Part shown: positions 25,078 to 33,228 of the stretch, in pieces
Layout: every line of letters begins with the position of its first letter
How positions within the stretch are numbered: position 1 is the first letter of the stretch
Assembly (NCBI GenBank): GCA_902826885.1
Contig: CADEGL010000017.1
Span: 1 to 46,138, forward strand
Direction: 5' to 3'
DNA from: an uncultured Alphaproteobacteria bacterium
Lineage (GTDB): Bacteria > Pseudomonadota > Alphaproteobacteria > CADEGL01
DNA length: 46,138 nucleotides
The notes under the pieces: model-generated
What the model was told of the DNA's origin: nothing
Seen by the model: the letters and a program-made list of their open reading frames with translations, nothing else
Databases searched by the model: none
Made by a program: the position numbers and the translations under genes

Positions 25078-25842
25078 ATGCCCGACAGCCTTCAGGTGTC
25101 GAACCGAGGCCCGGTGCGCGTTCTGACGCTGAACCGGCCCAATGTTCTGAACGCGCTCGACGAGGAATTGCGCGGCGCCATCGCCAGCGAAATCCGCAGT
25201 GCGCATGAAGACAAGTCGGTGCGCGCCATCGTCATCACCGGAACCGGTCGCGCCTTTTGCTCGGGTCAGGACCTCAACGAGGCCAAGCAGCAGAACGCCG
25301 AGACGGCCGAGCGCTGGCAGCGCACCTGGACCGATTTCACCCACTCGTTCCTCGAATGCCACAAGCCGATCATCGCGGCCGTCAACGGCGTGTCCGCAGG
25401 CGGCGGTTTCCTGATGGCGGCGCTGGCCGACATCAAGGTGATGGCGCGCCCCGCGCGCTTCGTGATGGCCGAGATCAATATTGGCCTTCCGTCGATCATC
25501 GGTTCGTTCCTGCTCTTCAAGCAGATCTTCCTGTCGCGCACCGTCGACATCGTGTTGAACGGCCGCGATGTACCTTCGCACGAAGCCAAGGCGATCGGTT
25601 TCGTCCATGAGGTGGTCGAACCCGAGGACGTGCTGAAGCGCGCCATCGAGCTGGGCCAAGAGCTCTCGACCAAGTATCCGACGCCGATGCGCCTGACCAT
25701 CAAGCGCATGCGCTCGGTTCTGCTTAAGGATTGGGACGAGTTGGAGCGCGCCGCCCAGCGTTATCAGGGCGAGGCGGTCCGCAGCGGCGAGCCGCAGAAG
25801 GTCCAAGCCAAGTTCCTCGCCGACCGCGCCGCCCGGCGCTAG
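25078..25842 (+). CDS. Enoyl-CoA hydratase/isomerase family protein
   Basis: This 254-residue crotonase-fold protein has a strong GAGGGGAGAG ribosome-binding site. Oxyanion-hole segments are RAFCSGQDLNEA (about 58-69) and NGVSAGGGFLMAA (103-115); AEINIGLPSI (131-140) holds a glutamate at the first catalytic position, and SHEAKAIGFV an acidic residue near the second. The closest family feel is PaaG-type isomerase/hydratase. It would act on an acyl-CoA, yet no CoA ligase or transferase is visible nearby. The next gene, also a crotonase homologue, follows 30 bases later, so they are probably co-transcribed. Confidence 0.86.
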   Translation: MPDSLQVSNRGPVRVLTLNRPNVLNALDEELRGAIASEIRSAHEDKSVRAIVITGTGRAFCSGQDLNEAKQQNAETAERWQRTWTDFTHSFLECHKPIIAAVNGVSAGGGFLMAALADIKVMARPARFVMAEINIGLPSIIGSFLLFKQIFLSRTVDIVLNGRDVPSHEAKAIGFVHEVVEPEDVLKRAIELGQELSTKYPTPMRLTIKRMRSVLLKDWDELERAAQRYQGEAVRSGEPQKVQAKFLADRAARR

Positions 25843-25872
25843 GCCCGACTCCCGCGATCAGAGGCGAACACG

Positions 25873-26943
25873 ATGTACAAATTCATCAAGACCCGCATCG
25901 AGGACGAGATCGGTATCCTGACGCTCGACCGTCCCGAGACCATCAACGGCTGGCACCAGCCCATGCGCATGGAAGTCAGCGATGCGCTGAAGAAGTTCAA
26001 CACCGATCCCAAGGTCCGCGCGATCATCATTACCGGCGCGGGCGACCGTGCCTGGTCGTCTGGCCAGGATCTTGCCGAGACCATGGTCATTAAGGGCGGC
26101 GAAGAAGGCGTCAAGTGGGCCAATTACTGGGTCGAGTTCTATGACGTGCTGCGCAGCATGGAGAAGGGCGTCGTCGCGGCGCTGAACGGCGTGGCCGCCG
26201 GCTCCGCCTACCAGTACGTGATGATGTGCGACGTGCGCGTCGGCCATTCCGGATCGCGCATGGGCCAGCCCGAGATCAACTCCGGCATCACCAGCACGAC
26301 CGGCCCGTGGATCATGTATGACCGCATCGGCCGCTCGCGCACCATCGAGCTGACCCTGCGCGGCCGCATGATGAACGGCGACGAAGCGCACGAGATCGGC
26401 CTGATCCACTACCTGGTCCCGCAGGATCAGGTGATGGCGAAGTCGATGGAAGTGGCGAAGGTCTTGGCCAGCAAGGCGCCTTTGGCGATGAAGCTGACCA
26501 AGCAGCGCTTCCGCGAGATGACGGAGGCCAGCTTCCGCGAGACGACCCAGGCCAATATCGCGATCAGCAAGGAAAACTACGCCTCGGGCGAACCGCAGAA
26601 AGCCATGAAGGAGTTCTTCGAGGAGCGCGCGCGCCGTAAGGCCGAGCGCGAGAAGGCCGCCGGCAAGTCGGCGACGCCTGCCAAGGCCGCGCCGAAGAAA
26701 GCTGCGAAGCCGGCTGCCAAGAAGGCAAAGCCTGCTGCGAAAAAGGCCAAGCCGGCCGCTAAGAAGGCGAAGCCTGCTGCCAAGAAAGCAAAGCCGGCCA
26801 AGAAGAAGGCCGCGCCCAAGCGCAAGACCGCTCCGAAGGCTGCCAAGCGTCCTGCCGCGAAGCGCGGCGCGGCCAAGCGCCCCGCGGCCCGGCGCGCCCC
26901 GGCTCGCCGGCCCGCCAAGCGGAAGCCGACCCGCCGCCGTTAA
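25873..26943 (+). CDS. Enoyl-CoA hydratase-like protein with histone-H1-like Lys/Ala/Pro tail
   Basis: This 356-residue protein has two distinct parts. Residues 1-250 are a crotonase fold with DRAWSSGQDLAET (about 58-70), LNGVAAGSAYQ (104-114), GQPEINSG (131-138) and GDEAHEIGL (169-177). Residues from about 252 to 356 are a tail of almost only Lys, Arg, Ala and Pro, including four perfect AAKKAKP heptads (281-308) and an Arg-rich end (RRPAKRKPTRRR). Such tails occur on histone-like proteins and on some phasins that bind DNA and polyhydroxyalkanoate granules. No such tail is expected on a hydratase. A terminator follows directly. The frame and codon pattern are continuous, so an assembly error is unlikely. 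Confidence 0.85.
   Translation: MYKFIKTRIEDEIGILTLDRPETINGWHQPMRMEVSDALKKFNTDPKVRAIIITGAGDRAWSSGQDLAETMVIKGGEEGVKWANYWVEFYDVLRSMEKGVVAALNGVAAGSAYQYVMMCDVRVGHSGSRMGQPEINSGITSTTGPWIMYDRIGRSRTIELTLRGRMMNGDEAHEIGLIHYLVPQDQVMAKSMEVAKVLASKAPLAMKLTKQRFREMTEASFRETTQANIAISKENYASGEPQKAMKEFFEERARRKAEREKAAGKSATPAKAAPKKAAKPAAKKAKPAAKKAKPAAKKAKPAAKKAKPAKKKAAPKRKTAPKAAKRPAAKRGAAKRPAARRAPARRPAKRKPTRRR
26713..26796 (+). repeat. Four tandem 21-bp coding repeats (AAKKAKP heptads)
   Basis: Four consecutive 21-base units encode the identical heptad AAKKAKP, but synonymous codons differ between units (GCT/GCC/GCG, AAG/AAA), so the amino-acid sequence is better conserved than the DNA. That points to selection on the peptide rather than a recent slippage event. 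Confidence 0.9.
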
Positions 26944-26965
26944 GGCGAGCGGACTGCTGATAAAG

Positions 26966-27000
26966 AACCCTCTTCGCCCATCCGGCGGAGGGGGTTTTTT
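26966..27000 (+). terminator. Rho-independent terminator after the hydratase pair
   Basis: A 13-bp stem (26966-26978 with 26984-26996, two G-U pairs) around a CATCC loop is followed by a run of six T (26995-27000). It lies 23 bases after the stop codon at 26943 and closes the rightward hydratase unit. Confidence 0.88.
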
Positions 27001-27082
27001 ATTGGCTGACTAGAAGGACGTAATACGCAAAGGCCCGAGGCGGGTGTCAGGACCATCCGCATCCGGCCGGGGAGGGATGCCC

Positions 27083-29122
27083 ATGGGCCAGTTCGACGCG
27101 CTGCTGAAGCCGCTCAAGCTTCGCAACCTCGTCATTCGCAACCGGGTGATGAGCACGGCCCATGCCGCCGGTTTCGGCCAGGATGGCGTGCCGGGCGACC
27201 GCTACATCCGTTACCACGAAGAGAAGGCCAAGGGCGGTATCGGCCTGACGATTTTCGGCGGCTCGTCGTCGGTCGCCATCGATTCGCCGGGCTATATGCG
27301 CCAGCTCTATCTCGGTGATGACGCCATCGTGCCGCACTTCCAGGATTTCGCCGCGCGCATCCATCGCCATGGCGCGGCATTGATGTGCCAGATCACCCAT
27401 ATCGGCCGGAAGATTGGCTGGGACAACGGGCACTGGCTCTGGCCCGTCGGCCCGTCGCGCCTGCACGAGCCGCTCCATCGCACCTTTCCGAAGGAGATGG
27501 AGGATTGGGACATCAAGCGCACGATCAAGGCCTATGGAAGCGCGGCCTTGCGCTGCAAGCAGGGCAATCTGGACGGCGTCCAGATGCTGGGCGCGGGCGG
27601 TCATCTGATCGACCAGTTCTGGAGCCCGCTCGGCAACGCGCGCACCGATGCTTATGGCGGTTCGCTTGAGAACCGCATGCGTTACGGGCTCGAGGTGGTC
27701 GAAGAGGTGCGCAAGCAGGTCGGCGACGACTACATCGTCGGCTTGCGCATGGTCGGCGACGAGATGATCGAGGGCGGTCTCTCGCCCGAGGAATGCGTGA
27801 CCATCGCCACCACCTATGCCAAGACGGGGATGCTCGACTACCTCGACATCGTGGCCAGCACGACCTTCAACCTGGAACATCGCACGCGCCATATCCCCGG
27901 CATGTGGGCACCCATCGCGCCCTATCTGCACTTGGCCGGTGCGATCAAGGCCGAGGTGAACATCCCGATTTTCCACGCCACGCGCGTGCTGGACGTGCAA
28001 ACTGCCGCGCGCGCGATCGAGGAAGGCCACATGGACATGGTGGGCATGACGCGCGCCCACTTCGCCGATCCGCACATCGTGAAGAAGCTGACCGAGGGGC
28101 GGGTTGACGATATCCGCCAGTGCATCGGCGCCAGCTACTGCAACGACCGCTCCTCCACGGGCAAGGAGGTGGTCTGCATCCAGAACGCCGCGACCGGCAA
28201 GGAAGCAGTGCTGCCGCAGGTGGTCGCCAAGTCGCCCGCGCGCAAATCCGTGGTGGTCGCGGGTGGTGGGCCGGGCGGGCTCGAAGCCGCGCGCGTGGCG
28301 GCCGAGCGCGGCCATCGCGTCGTCTTGTTTGAGGCGACGGAGCGGTTGGGCGGGCAGATCAACATCGCCAGCAAGGCCACGTGGCGCGAGGCTCTCTCGG
28401 GCATTCCGCGCTGGCTCGATCAACAGGTGCGCAAGCTAGGCGTCGATGTGCGGCTGGGTACCGAGGCCACCAAGGAGCGCGTGCTGACCGAGAAGCCGGA
28501 TTACGTCGTGGTGGCGACTGGCGGCACGCCGGCGATCGGCCACTTCAAGGGGCTGGAACTGGCGGTCAGCACATGGGATGTGCTGGAGGGCCGCGCGGCA
28601 CCGGGCGAGAACGTGCTGATCTTCGACGACAATGGCGATCACCAGGCCGCTTCCGCCGCCGAAGTGCTGGCCCAGCGCGGCGCCAAGGTCGAGTTGGTGA
28701 CGCCCGACCGCATGGCCATGGCGCGCATCGGTTACAACAATCTAGGCGTGCATCTGCGCGAGCTGCATCGCATGGGCGTGGTCATCACCACCGACACGCG
28801 GCTGGTCAACGTCTACCGCGAGGGCAACAAGCTGATCGCGGTCCTGCGCGACGAACACTCCAATGCCGAGGAGGAGCGCGAGGTCGATCAGGTCGTCGCC
28901 GAGTACGGCGTCAAACCGCGCGATGGGCTTTACTGGGACCTGCGGCCTCTGTCGCGCAATCTGGGCGAAGTCGATCCCGACCGCTTCGCCTCCGGTTTGC
29001 CGCAGGAGACGGTGACGAACCCTTCCGGCTCGTTCGTGCTCTATCGTGTCGGAGACGCGGTCGCGGGGCGGAATGTCTATGCCGCCATCCACGATTCGCT
29101 GCGGCTGGCCAAGGATTTCTAG
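27083..29122 (+). CDS. Trimethylamine-dehydrogenase/N-methylproline-demethylase-like flavoprotein
   Basis: This 679-residue OYE-type flavoprotein has ATG 27083 preferred because GGGGAGGG at 27069-27076 is well spaced; GTG 27044 and ATG 27077 are alternatives. The N-terminal barrel (1-340; DAYGGSLENRMRYG) is followed by an iron-sulfur segment and a C-terminal dinucleotide-binding reductase half (VVVAGGGPGGLEAARVAAER, from 390). Against trimethylamine dehydrogenase, the Cys that binds FMN covalently is Ala28 (STAHAAGFG), and one of the four 4Fe-4S cysteines is Ala350 (CIGASYC, with Cys365 later). Proteins of this shape are often named N-methylproline demethylase (stachydrine use). It converges on copy 3 of the flavoproteins with a three-base gap. 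Confidence 0.82.
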   Translation: MGQFDALLKPLKLRNLVIRNRVMSTAHAAGFGQDGVPGDRYIRYHEEKAKGGIGLTIFGGSSSVAIDSPGYMRQLYLGDDAIVPHFQDFAARIHRHGAALMCQITHIGRKIGWDNGHWLWPVGPSRLHEPLHRTFPKEMEDWDIKRTIKAYGSAALRCKQGNLDGVQMLGAGGHLIDQFWSPLGNARTDAYGGSLENRMRYGLEVVEEVRKQVGDDYIVGLRMVGDEMIEGGLSPEECVTIATTYAKTGMLDYLDIVASTTFNLEHRTRHIPGMWAPIAPYLHLAGAIKAEVNIPIFHATRVLDVQTAARAIEEGHMDMVGMTRAHFADPHIVKKLTEGRVDDIRQCIGASYCNDRSSTGKEVVCIQNAATGKEAVLPQVVAKSPARKSVVVAGGGPGGLEAARVAAERGHRVVLFEATERLGGQINIASKATWREALSGIPRWLDQQVRKLGVDVRLGTEATKERVLTEKPDYVVVATGGTPAIGHFKGLELAVSTWDVLEGRAAPGENVLIFDDNGDHQAASAAEVLAQRGAKVELVTPDRMAMARIGYNNLGVHLRELHRMGVVITTDTRLVNVYREGNKLIAVLRDEHSNAEEEREVDQVVAEYGVKPRDGLYWDLRPLSRNLGEVDPDRFASGLPQETVTNPSGSFVLYRVGDAVAGRNVYAAIHDSLRLAKDF

Positions 29123-29125
29123 CCG

Positions 29126-31516
29126 CTATTCGGCGGCCTTCCGCGCTTTGACCGTGCCCGGTAGGCGCACGCCATCGGATGCCGCGCCTGCGACCGAAGC
29201 GGCGCGGCGCTTGCCGAGGATTTCCACGTCCAGCTTCTTCCCGGCGATGGCCAGGTCAGCCGGCAGTAGCGCGAAGGCGAGGCCTTTCCCGCCGCGGTCG
29301 TGTCCGCCTGACGCCACCAACGCCACGGTCCGCTCGCCGTCCAGCACGGCATCGTTGAGATAGGGATCGGCATCTCCTGGCTCGACGGTCAGCCGCATCA
29401 ACCGCCGTGTGGGTTTGGATGCCTCGCCGGACACCAGCGCGCCGAAGCCGGCTTCCGTCACCGTCGTCGTGGTGTCGAAATCGAATCCTTCTCGCGGGAA
29501 TCCCGCCTCGAGTTGCAAAGCCTGCTGGGCGCGCCAGCCCACATCGCCGATGCCGTGGGCGTCGCCCGCTTTCGTCAGCAGATCATAGAGGGCGGGCAGG
29601 GATGGCGCGGGGACCTGGAGTTCCCAGCCGTCTTCGCCGGTTGTGGTGAAGCGCAGCGCCGTGGCGCGCGCCAGATCCAGCTCGATCGCGCGGGCTGTGC
29701 CCCATGGAAAGGCATCTTCGGTCAACGGGAGTCCCGTGGCGGCTTCCAGAACCGCGGCGGCTTTTGGACCGGCCACGATCAAGGCACCCATGCGCTCGGT
29801 CTGGTTGTCCAGGCGCACCGCCATGCGTCGCGGCAGATGACGCCAGAGGAAATCGTAATGCCGCACCTCGTGTTCGGCGGGACCGGTAAGCCGGAACCGG
29901 TCGGCGCTCAGGCGCAGCACGGTCAAAAGCGCGGCGAGACCGCCCTTGGGCGTCAGGAACGGCATCAATCGCGCCTCGCCGTCGTGTATGGGCGCGATAC
30001 CGGGCGAAAGAGTGGCCAAGGCCTTGGCTGCGTCGGGGCCGCTCAGTGCGAAGAACGATTGACCCGTGCGGTCCAACAGGCCGACGGACTCGCGTACGCG
30101 CTGGCTTTCGATATCTACATAAGGAACCCAGTCCGGTTGGCCGAAGCGCGAAGTTTCCTTGGGCTCCACGCCCTCGGGTGCGAACCAGAGCGGCGTCTCC
30201 CAGCCATTGCGCGCGCCGAACGCGGCGCGCTTGGCCTTGTGCCGCCCATAGAGCGGCCCGGTCTTGCCTGGCCGTCCGGAGCCGCGTTCGCCATGGGGAT
30301 AGTCGATCGCACCCGCGAATTTGTGGCCTACGCGCACGACGGAATAGGTGAACTCCTTGGTGGCGTAGGGGCCGTAACGGCGTACATCGATCGGCGCGGG
30401 ATCGAGGCTGGTTTCACCCTCCGCGATCCACTCGGCGATCAGGCCGGTGGTGCCCGACTGCATGATGCCGGCGGAGAAGCCGGCGGCCATGAAGAAGTTG
30501 CGCAGGCCCGGCACCGGCCCAACCAAGGGCGCATGGTCCGGCGTGCGGCTGGTCGGCGCGTTGTAGACCATCTTGATACCCAGTTCGCCCAATAGCGGCA
30601 CGCGGGCGATGGCGCGGTCGACGAAGTCCTGAGAGCGCTCCCAATGAGGCGGCAAGACCTCGCGTCCGAACGCGGGCGGAATACCGTCGACGCCCCAGAA
30701 CTCGGGCTCGTGCTCGTAAACGCCGGACAGAAGCCCCTTTCCTTCCTGGCGCACGTTGAAGCCGCCCAAGGGGTCGCGCAGGGTGGGCAACTCGCGCGGC
30801 AGGGCCGCGATCAGGGGCGAGCTCTCCGTCACCAAGTGCTGGTGCAAGAAGATGACGAAGGGCAGCTTCAGGCCGACCAACGCAGCCACTTCGGGTGCCC
30901 ACATGCCGGCCGCATTGACGACGATCTCGGCGGTCAGCTCACCCTTGTCCGTCGTGATGCGCCATTCGCCGCTCGGTAGATGCTCAAGCGCTGTGACCTT
31001 CGTATTGGTGCGGATCTTGGCGCCGTGTTGCCGCGCCAGCGTGGCCATGGCGTAGGTGGCGCTGGATGGATCGGCGCTACCGCAGCCAGGCGTGAAGGCA
31101 CCGCCCAGCACGTCGTGCAGCTCGATGAAGGGAAAAAGCTCTTTGATCTCTTTAAGGCCGATCAGCTCCATTTCGACGCCCAGAGCCTTGGCTTTGGCGT
31201 AGGCGCGGCGATGCTCGACCATATGGTCGGGAACGGTCGCGAGCCGAATGCTGCCGGCCTCGTGGAAGCCGATCGGATGGCCCATCTCGGTGGCCAGCGT
31301 TTTGTAGAGTTCGGTCGTGGCTTTCTGCAGCCGGGTCCAGAAGGCGCTGCTGGAATAGTGCGAAAGATTGCCCGCCGCGTGCCAGGTGGCGCCGGCGGTC
31401 AGTTCGGTTTTTTCCAGAAGGACCAAGTCGGTCCAGCCGCGCTTGGCCAAGTGGTACAGGATGCCGCAGCCAACGATGCCGCCGCCGATGATGGCCACTC
31501 GCGCGTGTGTCGTCAT
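29126..31516 (-). CDS. Dimethylglycine/sarcosine dehydrogenase-like flavoprotein, copy 3
   Basis: This third paralogue has 796 residues, with VAIIGGGIVGCG at the N-terminus and AGATWHAAGN placing His46 at the covalent-FAD site. FAO_M (about 365-425) and GcvT/GcvT C-terminal domains (about 430-790) are complete. It is transcribed alone leftward, divergent from the first binding protein of the ABC importer across 178 bases. Its C-terminal tail (TVKARKAAE) extends slightly beyond those of the other copies. Substrate choice among dimethylglycine, sarcosine and other N-methyl amino acids is open. Confidence 0.88.
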   Translation of the reverse strand: MTTHARVAIIGGGIVGCGILYHLAKRGWTDLVLLEKTELTAGATWHAAGNLSHYSSSAFWTRLQKATTELYKTLATEMGHPIGFHEAGSIRLATVPDHMVEHRRAYAKAKALGVEMELIGLKEIKELFPFIELHDVLGGAFTPGCGSADPSSATYAMATLARQHGAKIRTNTKVTALEHLPSGEWRITTDKGELTAEIVVNAAGMWAPEVAALVGLKLPFVIFLHQHLVTESSPLIAALPRELPTLRDPLGGFNVRQEGKGLLSGVYEHEPEFWGVDGIPPAFGREVLPPHWERSQDFVDRAIARVPLLGELGIKMVYNAPTSRTPDHAPLVGPVPGLRNFFMAAGFSAGIMQSGTTGLIAEWIAEGETSLDPAPIDVRRYGPYATKEFTYSVVRVGHKFAGAIDYPHGERGSGRPGKTGPLYGRHKAKRAAFGARNGWETPLWFAPEGVEPKETSRFGQPDWVPYVDIESQRVRESVGLLDRTGQSFFALSGPDAAKALATLSPGIAPIHDGEARLMPFLTPKGGLAALLTVLRLSADRFRLTGPAEHEVRHYDFLWRHLPRRMAVRLDNQTERMGALIVAGPKAAAVLEAATGLPLTEDAFPWGTARAIELDLARATALRFTTTGEDGWELQVPAPSLPALYDLLTKAGDAHGIGDVGWRAQQALQLEAGFPREGFDFDTTTTVTEAGFGALVSGEASKPTRRLMRLTVEPGDADPYLNDAVLDGERTVALVASGGHDRGGKGLAFALLPADLAIAGKKLDVEILGKRRAASVAGAASDGVRLPGTVKARKAAE

Positions 31517-31694
31517 GATTTCAAGCCGCTCTTTCCGAAGGCGGCGAAAATACTATGAGAACAACGGACAAGCTATTCGCTGCGAATTGTATGGCGATTG
31601 TTCGGGGTCCTCCTTTGGCCGTAATCGGTGCAGCATCGTCGCTCTGAAAACTCGGCGAATATTTCGACCGGGACATAAAGGTGAGGGATGCTTC
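31517..31694. promoter_or_regulatory. Divergent intergenic region with leader block A
   Basis: These 178 bases separate flavoprotein copy 3 from the first binding-protein gene. The part from GCGAAAAT (31544) to TTCGG (31605) is recognisably related to 32893-32951 ahead of the second binding-protein gene; the best stretch, starting CAAG (31569) and running through GTATGGCGATT, agrees at roughly three of four positions by eye. The block is therefore likely a shared promoter or operator that was duplicated with the gene. Confidence 0.5.
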
Positions 31695-32798
31695 ATGGGA
31701 AAAAAAACAAAATTCGTTGATATTACGAAGAAAAGTGCGGGCCCGACTCGGCGCACGTTCATCGTCGGCTCCGGCGCGGCTATGGTTGCTGCCACGGCGG
31801 TGAGCTCACCGTTGATTTTGACTCCTGGTAAGGCCAAGGCCGCCGAAAAGGTCGTGTTCGCGACCTGGGGCGGTCAACTCCAGGAATCCATCACCGAAGC
31901 TTACATTAAGCCGTTCACCAAGGAGACCGGCATCGAAGTCATCGTGACCGGCGCCCCGGACATCGCGAAGATCACGGCCCAGGTGAAGGCGGGCGATGTC
32001 GAGACAGATATCGTCGAAATCCCGGGCAGCTATCTAGCGTCGGGCGAAAAGAACGGCCTTTGGGAGCCGGTCGATACCAAGATCGTCGATCGCTCCAACG
32101 TCTTGTTGCCGCTTTTCAACCGCGCCATGGCCCAGTCCTACTACACCTACGCCGGCGGCATCGGCTATTCCGAGGAGCGCAACCCGGGCGACAAGCACCC
32201 ATCGACCTGGCCGGAGTTCTGGGATGTGAAGAAGTTTCCCGGTCGCCGCGGTCTGCGCTCGCGCCCCGGAGAAATGCTTGAGGTCGCTCTCATGGGCGAC
32301 GGCGTTCCGGGAAGTAAGGTCTATCCGATCGACGTCGACCGCGCGTTCAAGGCGCTCGATCGCATCAAGCCCCACGTCTCCCATTGGATCGCGGAGACGC
32401 CCAAGACGGTCACTCTGATCCAGGGCAACGAGACCGACTTCACATACACTTTCAATGGCCGCGTCTATTTCGCCAACCGCGAGGGCGCGAAGCTCGGCTT
32501 CTCGTTCAAGCAATGTTACATCGCGCCGAGCTGGCTTTCGGTCGTCAAGAAGGCGCGCAACCGGGACGCGGCTTTCAAGTTCATGAACAGTTTCCTTAAG
32601 CCCGAGCGTCAGGCGCATTTCGCGAAGCTGATGACCTATGCGCCGACCGTGAAGGGAGCGGACAAGCTGATCCCAGACGACATCAAGAAATTGCTGCCCG
32701 ACGCGACCAATCCCGACAATTGTGTCGAGAACGTGGAGTGGTGGGCGGATAAGAACGAAGAGCTGACCAAGCGCTTCAAGGAGTGGCTGATGGTCTGA
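31695..32798 (+). CDS. ABC-importer substrate-binding protein (polyamine type), copy 1
   Basis: This 367-residue PotD-like extracytoplasmic protein has ATG 31695; the open frame continues upstream but lacks sense. A twin-arginine signal is visible: TRRTFIVGSGAAM (Arg19-Arg20), a hydrophobic core, then a likely cleavage after AKA near residue 49. The mature part opens VVFATWGGQLQES, a spermidine/putrescine-binding family start; KVYPIDVDRAFKALDRIKP and TLIQGNETDFTY follow. It is equal in length to copy 2 with no evident gap and is very similar, differing mainly in loops (e.g. VEIPGSYLASGE, FSFKQC). A hairpin terminator follows, so it may be expressed separately from the permeases. Confidence 0.88.
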   Translation: MGKKTKFVDITKKSAGPTRRTFIVGSGAAMVAATAVSSPLILTPGKAKAAEKVVFATWGGQLQESITEAYIKPFTKETGIEVIVTGAPDIAKITAQVKAGDVETDIVEIPGSYLASGEKNGLWEPVDTKIVDRSNVLLPLFNRAMAQSYYTYAGGIGYSEERNPGDKHPSTWPEFWDVKKFPGRRGLRSRPGEMLEVALMGDGVPGSKVYPIDVDRAFKALDRIKPHVSHWIAETPKTVTLIQGNETDFTYTFNGRVYFANREGAKLGFSFKQCYIAPSWLSVVKKARNRDAAFKFMNSFLKPERQAHFAKLMTYAPTVKGADKLIPDDIKKLLPDATNPDNCVENVEWWADKNEELTKRFKEWLMV

Positions 32799-32811
32799 TC
32801 CGAAGGCATGT

Positions 32812-32849
32812 GCGCCGGCCGTGGCCGCTTGCCATGGCCGGCGCTTCTT
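32812..32849 (+). terminator. Terminator-like hairpin after binding protein copy 1
   Basis: GCGCCGGCCGTGG (32812-32824) pairs with CCATGGCCGGCGC (32832-32844), 13 bp with one G-U pair, around CCGCTTG. A weak T-rich tail (TTCTT) follows. It starts 13 bases after the stop. Confidence 0.65.
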
Positions 32850-32892
32850 GCTGACGGTGCATCACAATGTCGCGGTGAAACGGTTCGATGGA

Positions 32893-32951
32893 GCGAAAAT
32901 GTTCCATGGAATAGGCAAGGTTACCCGCTTCGGATCGTATGCCGATTTCGG
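32893..32951 (+). promoter_or_regulatory. Leader block B, duplicated from block A at 31544-31605
   Basis: GCGAAAAT opens the block; the strongest part runs from CAAGG (32916) through CGTATGCCGATTTCGG (to 32951) and aligns with 31569-31605 with small indels. Block A lies 90 bases before its gene, while block B lies 277 bases before its gene, so extra sequence separates block and start in the second copy. Confidence 0.5.
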
Positions 32952-33228
32952 CCGCCGTCTAATTGACTTTTGCTGCAGCGCGGTGATTGACTCGTGACCT
33001 AAAGCTCACGATAAGAGCGTAAGAATACGGGCGGGTCACGGGGAGGCACGCCGGTTAGGGTGATTTGCGCAAAGCATCGACCCTGAGTCGGCGATCCGTT
33101 TTACCGTTCGGCGACATTGATGGACATGGCGCAGAGTCTGCCTTGGCAGGAGCCGTGAGCGTGCCCATCGTCGAAATGGCACGGGGTGGGATACTTCCGC
33201 CTCGTCGGAACCGATCAGGGAGTGTTTG

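Larger units (their letters stand above)
32799..33228. other. 430-base intergenic region between the two binding-protein genes
   Basis: No open frame here looks coding. It holds, in order, a terminator hairpin (32812-32849), leader block B (32893-32951) related to 31544-31605, and about 270 bases with no feature I can name, ending in AGGGA (33217-33221), the ribosome-binding site for ATG 33229. The length leaves room for a promoter specific to the second gene. Confidence 0.6.

Noticed and set aside
26713..26796. Tandem 21-bp repeat as a CRISPR or minisatellite
   Set aside because: The units are contiguous without spacers and encode a conserved heptad with varied codons, so it is a coding repeat.
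26577..26918. Minus-strand frame of Ala/Gly/Phe repeats opposite the hydratase tail
   Set aside because: It is the complement of the Lys/Ala-rich coding repeat; the sense-strand frame continues a real enzyme and has a stop and terminator in place.
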